A stretch of DNA of 64,000 nucleotides from Trichoderma breve (lineage: Eukaryota; Ascomycota; Sordariomycetes; Hypocreales; Hypocreaceae): contig NC_079236.1 in assembly GCF_028502605.1 (NCBI RefSeq), positions 2,480,001 to 2,544,000 of the forward strand, written 5' to 3'. Made by a program: the position numbers and the translations under genes. A model generated the notes under the pieces. That model saw only the letters and a program-made list of their open reading frames with translations. It did no database searches and was not told the DNA's origin. This document shows positions 59,897 to 64,000 of this stretch, piece by piece. Position 1 is the stretch's first letter. Each line of letters opens with the position of its first letter.

Positions 59897-60773
59897 CTTG
59901 TATCACCAACACACAGGAAACGGTGAATCTGTCTCTTGAAAGGGGAGAAAAGGTATGAAGAGCCGACGGACAAAAACAGAGGAGCGGTTCGTTTTATGTC
60001 TGCCGTCTAATATACCTTTTCGGCTCTAACATCAAAAAGAGCAATCCGCCTCTCCCGCCCTAGGACCAGCGATCAGGTCGGAGGAACCGAAACAAGCCAC
60101 CGATAGCTATTAAAAGAGAAACAAAGTACAAGATGAAGGACAAAAACAAACCGCATAGAGTCCCCCCAAACAATTCTCCTCTCCGTCACCCCTACCCCGT
60201 TATCCCATCTCTCGTCCTCTTGCCCCCCCTCCATATTCCCACGGAGGATTAGTCTTGGCTTGGTCCCAGCGGCTATCGTGCCGTTCGTTACGGTCAATTA
60301 ATCGGGGACGCCTGTGATTCGTGGCAAATGCGATGGTTTATCGATTTCAGACAAATTGGGGTGGGATCCCGTGGGAGTTTACTCGGGAGAAACTGGGGGG
60401 TCCACAGATTTAGGTGAGATCTGGTGGGATGAAGATCTTGGCGGCACTGGTGATTGATTTCGCTGAAAAGGGCAATCCGGGGTAAGTTGGCCGAAGGCGA
60501 CTGACGCTGCAAGGTATTTGGATACACAATCCAAGCATGAATTATTCTTGTTGTGCGTATTATTTGGAAAAAGAGCTGACTGTTTGATGTTTAGAGACGC
60601 AAAAAGGCCGGCCCCATGTACTCCGTAGTTTGGGTTGCCGTATCTGGAAATTGCCGTAAGTGGCAATCCCTTCAACTTGATGGATAACGGACATCAACAA
60701 GTTGTTTCCATCCAATCCATCATCGCTCATATCATCCATAATCTGAGTGCCTTGTCGGTGTAGCATCTGCCAT
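59897..60773. promoter_or_regulatory. Upstream region of the alpha-galactosidase gene
   Basis: 877 bp before the minus-strand ATG. A TATA-like GGTATATTAG on the minus strand lies at 60007-60016, about 112 bp upstream of the ATG. A CTGGGG at 60393-60398 matches the carbon-repressor (Cre1/CreA) consensus SYGGRG, but one isolated match is weak evidence. A minus-strand frame at 60560-60922 overlaps the broken gene next door and is not supported. Confidence 0.4.
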
Positions 60774-61553
60774 TCAGCTGCTGCTGTCGTCATTTGCTCT
60801 GTCGCTGCCAATATATGTGGTACCGCTGCCATTGTCTGCACCGCTGTCTTCATTGTCTGCCATGTTGATGTAAGCATCTGCGCTGCTCTCGATTTCGTCG
60901 CCATCCTTCTTCTCATCGCCATACTTCTCCTCCGGAACCTCCTCCGGAGCCGAGCCAGTCCCTCTCTTTACCCATAGATAAGCTTGGTATGATGTCAATT
61001 CACTATCGTGTATGACGGCAGTGCGTGCATGCTCAATCGCTCTCAGTTCATACATTCGTTCGAGGCCAGCTGAATGCCTCGGAAACTCATCCACGAAGCA
61101 GAAGCGTGCCAGTGCCGACATGAGTCTTACAGCTTTTGGACAGCCATAAACGCTGCTGCTGCCGCCGCTGCTTTTGCGACGTGTACCTTTGGTGCAGTTT
61201 ATAAGAACATTTGCCACATTTTGCCATGCCACCCATAATGTCAACGGGCCCCCGGCAAAGATTTCGGTATCAAGACATTCCTGGACGCATTTGTTGAAAC
61301 AGCTCAGGTTGGGATTATCGTCCCCGACAAATACACAAAAGACGGCACCCATGAGCCTTTTGCACAGCTTCTCCTTGTCATCATCCTTCATCAGCTGCCT
61401 CTCATGCAGGGGAGGCAGTGGGCATTGCCTCCGGACTTCGCCGAGACGTTCTTCGAACTATGTGAGAAATTCATCCAGCGAATCAGGGTGCGAAATATGC
61501 TTCTCCCATTGAAACTCCTTGTCGTTTCTCCGGGGGTCTTGCCACGGAGGCAT
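60774..61553 (-). pseudogene. Hypothetical protein gene interrupted by one in-frame stop
   Basis: A frame starting at ATG 61553 (MPPWQDPRRNDKEFQWEKHI) reaches a TAG at 61460-61458 after 31 codons. It then continues open in the same frame for 228 codons to a stop at 60774. Residues after the stop (FEERLGEVRRQCPLPPLHER) follow naturally from those before it (PDSLDEFLT). A single C-to-T change of CAG would explain the stop. An internal ATG at 61391 leaves 205 codons. The C-terminal third is rich in Asp, Ser and Glu. Two cysteine-containing hydrophobic stretches (LMGAVFCVFVGDDN, FAGGPLTLWVAWQNVANVLI) hint at a real fold. I do not recognise the family. A sequencing error, an unseen intron or use of the internal start are alternatives. 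Confidence 0.5.
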
Positions 61554-62068
61554 CGTTTTCGAGGAGAGAATGCGGAAGCGGAATAAAATACGACGTAATA
61601 CCTGGATAACTGTTATAAAGAAAAGAAAACAATAATATATCGGCGGATAATTGGATTTGTAAGAAGAGAGCTTGGAGGATGAAGCCTGGACTTGGGAACC
61701 CATTCGGCTCCTCGACGGCGGCTTCTCCAGTTAAGCATCATGTTCTATCTATCGGCTGGATACTTTTGCATTTGGTGCAAGGGCAACCCAGGAGCAATCA
61801 TCTACGCAGCAAGTACGAAGTGGCTCCTAGCAGTTTCCTGGTCGTAGCTACGAGAGTTACCACTGACATGTAAGGTGCAGTGCAGCTTCATTCTTCACAA
61901 TCTCCGACTAAAGTTTACTGCGATGAACAGGTATATAATTATCATAATACGTAATTAGCTAATCTCAACTACAGAGTCGTCCCCCGGACAGATTTGGCCT
62001 GTAAACATGACCAAAACTGGCTCCTTATTAGCAAACAATCCTCTCCCCCCCCCCCCCCCCCCCCCCCC
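61554..62068. other. Spacer upstream of the broken gene and downstream of the permease
   Basis: 515 bp, AT-rich on the left. At its right end is a 24-base C run directly abutting the permease stop codon. No gene is seen. Confidence 0.6.
62045..62068. repeat. C24 homopolymer (G24 in the permease transcript)
   Basis: Twenty-four consecutive C residues end one base before the TAA stop (62071-62069, minus strand). In the permease mRNA this would be a G24 tract immediately after the stop codon. Length is likely unstable and prone to sequencing error. Confidence 0.85.
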
Positions 62069-63670
62069 TTATGGCAGAGCATCGTTCTGGAAGGCATCAA
62101 TCTTGTAGCTGGCAAACTTCCTTGCTGGAACGTTGCGGGCAAACAAAATGTCCAGCTCTTCATATGTCCGGTCCTTGGACTCTGGCAACCGGAAATAAGC
62201 CCAAACAAAGGTGACGAATGCAGTGCCGCCCCAGACGAAGCCAGTGTAGCCCTTGAGGTTCCACTGCGTCGGGTTCATGAAATATGGCTGCAAGACACCG
62301 GCGACGATACCAGTGACAGCGTACGCATTACGAGCTAGACAGACCGTCTTTTGACGAAGGCGCGTCGAGCCAAGTTCTGCCGGAAGAGCCCAACCGAGCT
62401 GACCGGCTGATAGCTGGAAGACAAAGGTCCACACCAATGTCAAGATGGCCTGGGCCAAGCCGACGTGGTGGTTGCTTGTTTTAGCGTTGAGGCCGCCAAT
62501 GATGATGAGGATAGCCGACATGACGCCCATGCCAACAACATATGTCGTACGACGTCCGAAGTAAGGCATAATGAGGACCCAAGACACGATGGTGCCAAAC
62601 AGAGCCATGCCGTTTCCACCGACACCGAGGTGATAGGTCTGTTCTGTGGTGAGACCAACCTGCTGGAAAAAGTAGGTTGAGTTGTAGGCAAAGTTGATAC
62701 CGGAAAGGACCTGACCGGCAAACACCATGCAGGCAATCTCAGTTCGGCGAAGCTCAAAGCCCTTAAAGCAATCCCAGTACGATGTGCCGACAGAAAGCTG
62801 TTCTTCTAGGTTATTGGTGTAGATAATCAAGTTGAGACTCTCCTGTAGCTCTTCCTCGGAGGGATTTGATCGGAGCTTTCGCAACGACTCCTTGGCCTCT
62901 TCGTGGCGGCCCTGACGAACGAGATGCCAAGGGGTATCAGGTGCAAACCAGATAATGGGGAACAAGATCACGGGCCAAACCCACTGGACGGCAAAAGGAA
63001 TCCGATAAGACCACTCAGTCGTATTGTTGACGAGGCCAGCGAAGATACCGGCCGAGATAAGCTGACCAATGATAAAGCACATGTTGGTCCAGCTGGTCAA
63101 GTACACACGCAAAGTCATTGGTAGGACTTCGGAAGCATATGCCGGCGCGGTTGTGGCAAAGATGCCCCACGGCAGGCCACACAGCAACTCGCCGACAAGC
63201 AGGACTTTTGTGTTTGGCGCAAAGAAGACAATGAAGACGAAAGCGCTCATGGTAGCCAAGGAGCCCAGAATAACTTTAACGTGACCGAATCTGAGAACGA
63301 GATAGCCATTGAGAAGAGTACCGAAGAAGGAGCCGACGTTGGAAGCATTGCCTAAACCAGCCTGCCAGGGGGCTGAGAGCTGATAATTGTTGGTTGCCTC
63401 GTTAAAGTGGCCGTATTTCTTAGCGAATTCGGGGTAGGCGTAGAAGTTGCTCAAGAGGTTTGTATCATAACCCTCCATAATGACACAGGCAGACACAACT
63501 AGGCACCAGAAGATGGCCTTGGGATAGAGGCGCAGAGCCTTGAGAGGATGCAGGTTGTGCTCGGCCTCGGCACCCTGCTTGGCCTTGTCAGCAACCTCAT
63601 TGATGGCGAGCTTCTCATTGGGCTCAATGGGAAGATCTTCCGCGTGGGCCACGGCCAGTGATTTCTCCAT
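62069..63670 (-). CDS. MFS maltose/alpha-glucoside permease-like transporter
   Basis: Single exon, 533 aa, from the ATG at 63670 (MEKSLAVAHAEDLPIEPNEK); the frame is open further upstream but without an ATG. Twelve helices are apparent from about residue 52. Sugar-porter signatures include MEGYDTNLLSNFYAYPEF in helix 1, GYLVLRFGHVKVI after helix 2, ESLRKLRSNPSEEEL in the central loop, FAGQVLSGINFAYNSTYFFQ in helix 7 and FRLPESKDRTYEELDILF at the end. The YDTNLL, GWALPAELGSTRLRQKTVCL and YFMNPTQWNLKGYTGFVW segments are typical of maltose/general alpha-glucoside permeases of yeasts and their filamentous-fungal relatives. It probably imports a disaccharide or trisaccharide with protons across the plasma membrane. 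It may serve the alpha-galactosidase/regulator pair about 3-6 kb away. Confidence 0.87.
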   Translation of the reverse strand: MEKSLAVAHAEDLPIEPNEKLAINEVADKAKQGAEAEHNLHPLKALRLYPKAIFWCLVVSACVIMEGYDTNLLSNFYAYPEFAKKYGHFNEATNNYQLSAPWQAGLGNASNVGSFFGTLLNGYLVLRFGHVKVILGSLATMSAFVFIVFFAPNTKVLLVGELLCGLPWGIFATTAPAYASEVLPMTLRVYLTSWTNMCFIIGQLISAGIFAGLVNNTTEWSYRIPFAVQWVWPVILFPIIWFAPDTPWHLVRQGRHEEAKESLRKLRSNPSEEELQESLNLIIYTNNLEEQLSVGTSYWDCFKGFELRRTEIACMVFAGQVLSGINFAYNSTYFFQQVGLTTEQTYHLGVGGNGMALFGTIVSWVLIMPYFGRRTTYVVGMGVMSAILIIIGGLNAKTSNHHVGLAQAILTLVWTFVFQLSAGQLGWALPAELGSTRLRQKTVCLARNAYAVTGIVAGVLQPYFMNPTQWNLKGYTGFVWGGTAFVTFVWAYFRLPESKDRTYEELDILFARNVPARKFASYKIDAFQNDALP

Positions 63671-64000
63671 GGCTCCTCTTGATGGTGGAGATTTGAAGAT
63701 CAAGAGAACAGCCTCCAACAGAGATGGCAAAAGAGGGAGGAGAAGGGGGTGTTATCAAGTGAAGAATTGTCCGTAAGAGAGACTCGAGACAAATCCGTGC
63801 TTGTCTTGACTCCTGTCTCACTCTTCCTGGCTCTCGGTCAACTTCCTTTGAAAAATGACACCCCAACGAGCCTATTTTATAGTTATTCCAGCTTCTTCTC
63901 TTTCCCCTCCATCCAGCCCAATAACGACTAGACGCCTTCAAAGAGTCCCTATCATGCTGTTGACAAACTCTTGGCCTCGTCGAAATAGCTTGCAAGGGTG
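63671..64000 (-). promoter_or_regulatory. Promoter region of the permease gene
   Basis: On the minus strand a TATAAAATA lies at 63881-63873, about 205 bp upstream of the ATG, with a purine-rich stretch just before it. This is a credible TATA box. The window ends before the full promoter is covered. Confidence 0.5.

Overview
The window is nuclear DNA of a filamentous ascomycete. Genes have short introns (mostly 60-125 bp) with GTAAGT-like donors, CTAAC-like branch points and CAG/TAG acceptors. The products include fungal-type families: an Abp2 ARS-binding protein, an Sds3-like Rpd3L subunit, an AsaB/CmcJ-type enzyme and Zn2Cys6 regulators. Gene content and the GTAC-rich intergenic DNA suggest a Sordariomycete, probably Hypocreales and perhaps Trichoderma-like. 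That placement is inference, not shown by any marker gene. I find 16 coding loci that I would defend, one candidate 30-codon gene, one gene broken by an in-frame stop and one degraded open-frame relic. I see no convincing tRNA, rRNA or CRISPR array.

Layout. Bases 1-7612 hold TAF4 (+), a DOMON/cytochrome b561 membrane protein (-) and a Nit2-type amidase (+). Bases 7613-22332 are a 14.7-kb gene-poor stretch. It holds one spliced minus-strand locus (10698-11703) whose leader has no ATG, microsatellites, recurring GTACTCGTAC motifs and a degraded repeat/ORF relic at 20.9-21.6 kb. Bases 22333-41355 are a dense housekeeping block: ARPC5 (+), an NDUFAF5-like methyltransferase (-), AP-2 alpha (+), a YggS-type PLP protein (-), a COG7-like tether (+), an Sds3-like co-repressor (+), an AsaB-like enzyme (-) and Abp2 (+). 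Bases 44143-53816 hold a sugar/polyol MFS transporter (+) and an EF-hand MscS-type channel (+), each behind a long non-coding upstream region.

The right end (55737-63670) looks like a sugar-utilisation neighbourhood. It has a MAL-activator-like Zn2Cys6 factor (+), a five-exon GH27 alpha-galactosidase (-), a broken gene of unknown function (-) and a maltose-permease-like MFS transporter (-). The alpha-galactosidase ends in a literal KDEL, an ER-retrieval tetrapeptide not expected on a secreted hydrolase, and the DNA encoding that tail is tandemly duplicated just past the stop codon.

Exon joins were worked out by hand from frame continuity and splice consensus. No similarity search or transcript evidence was available.
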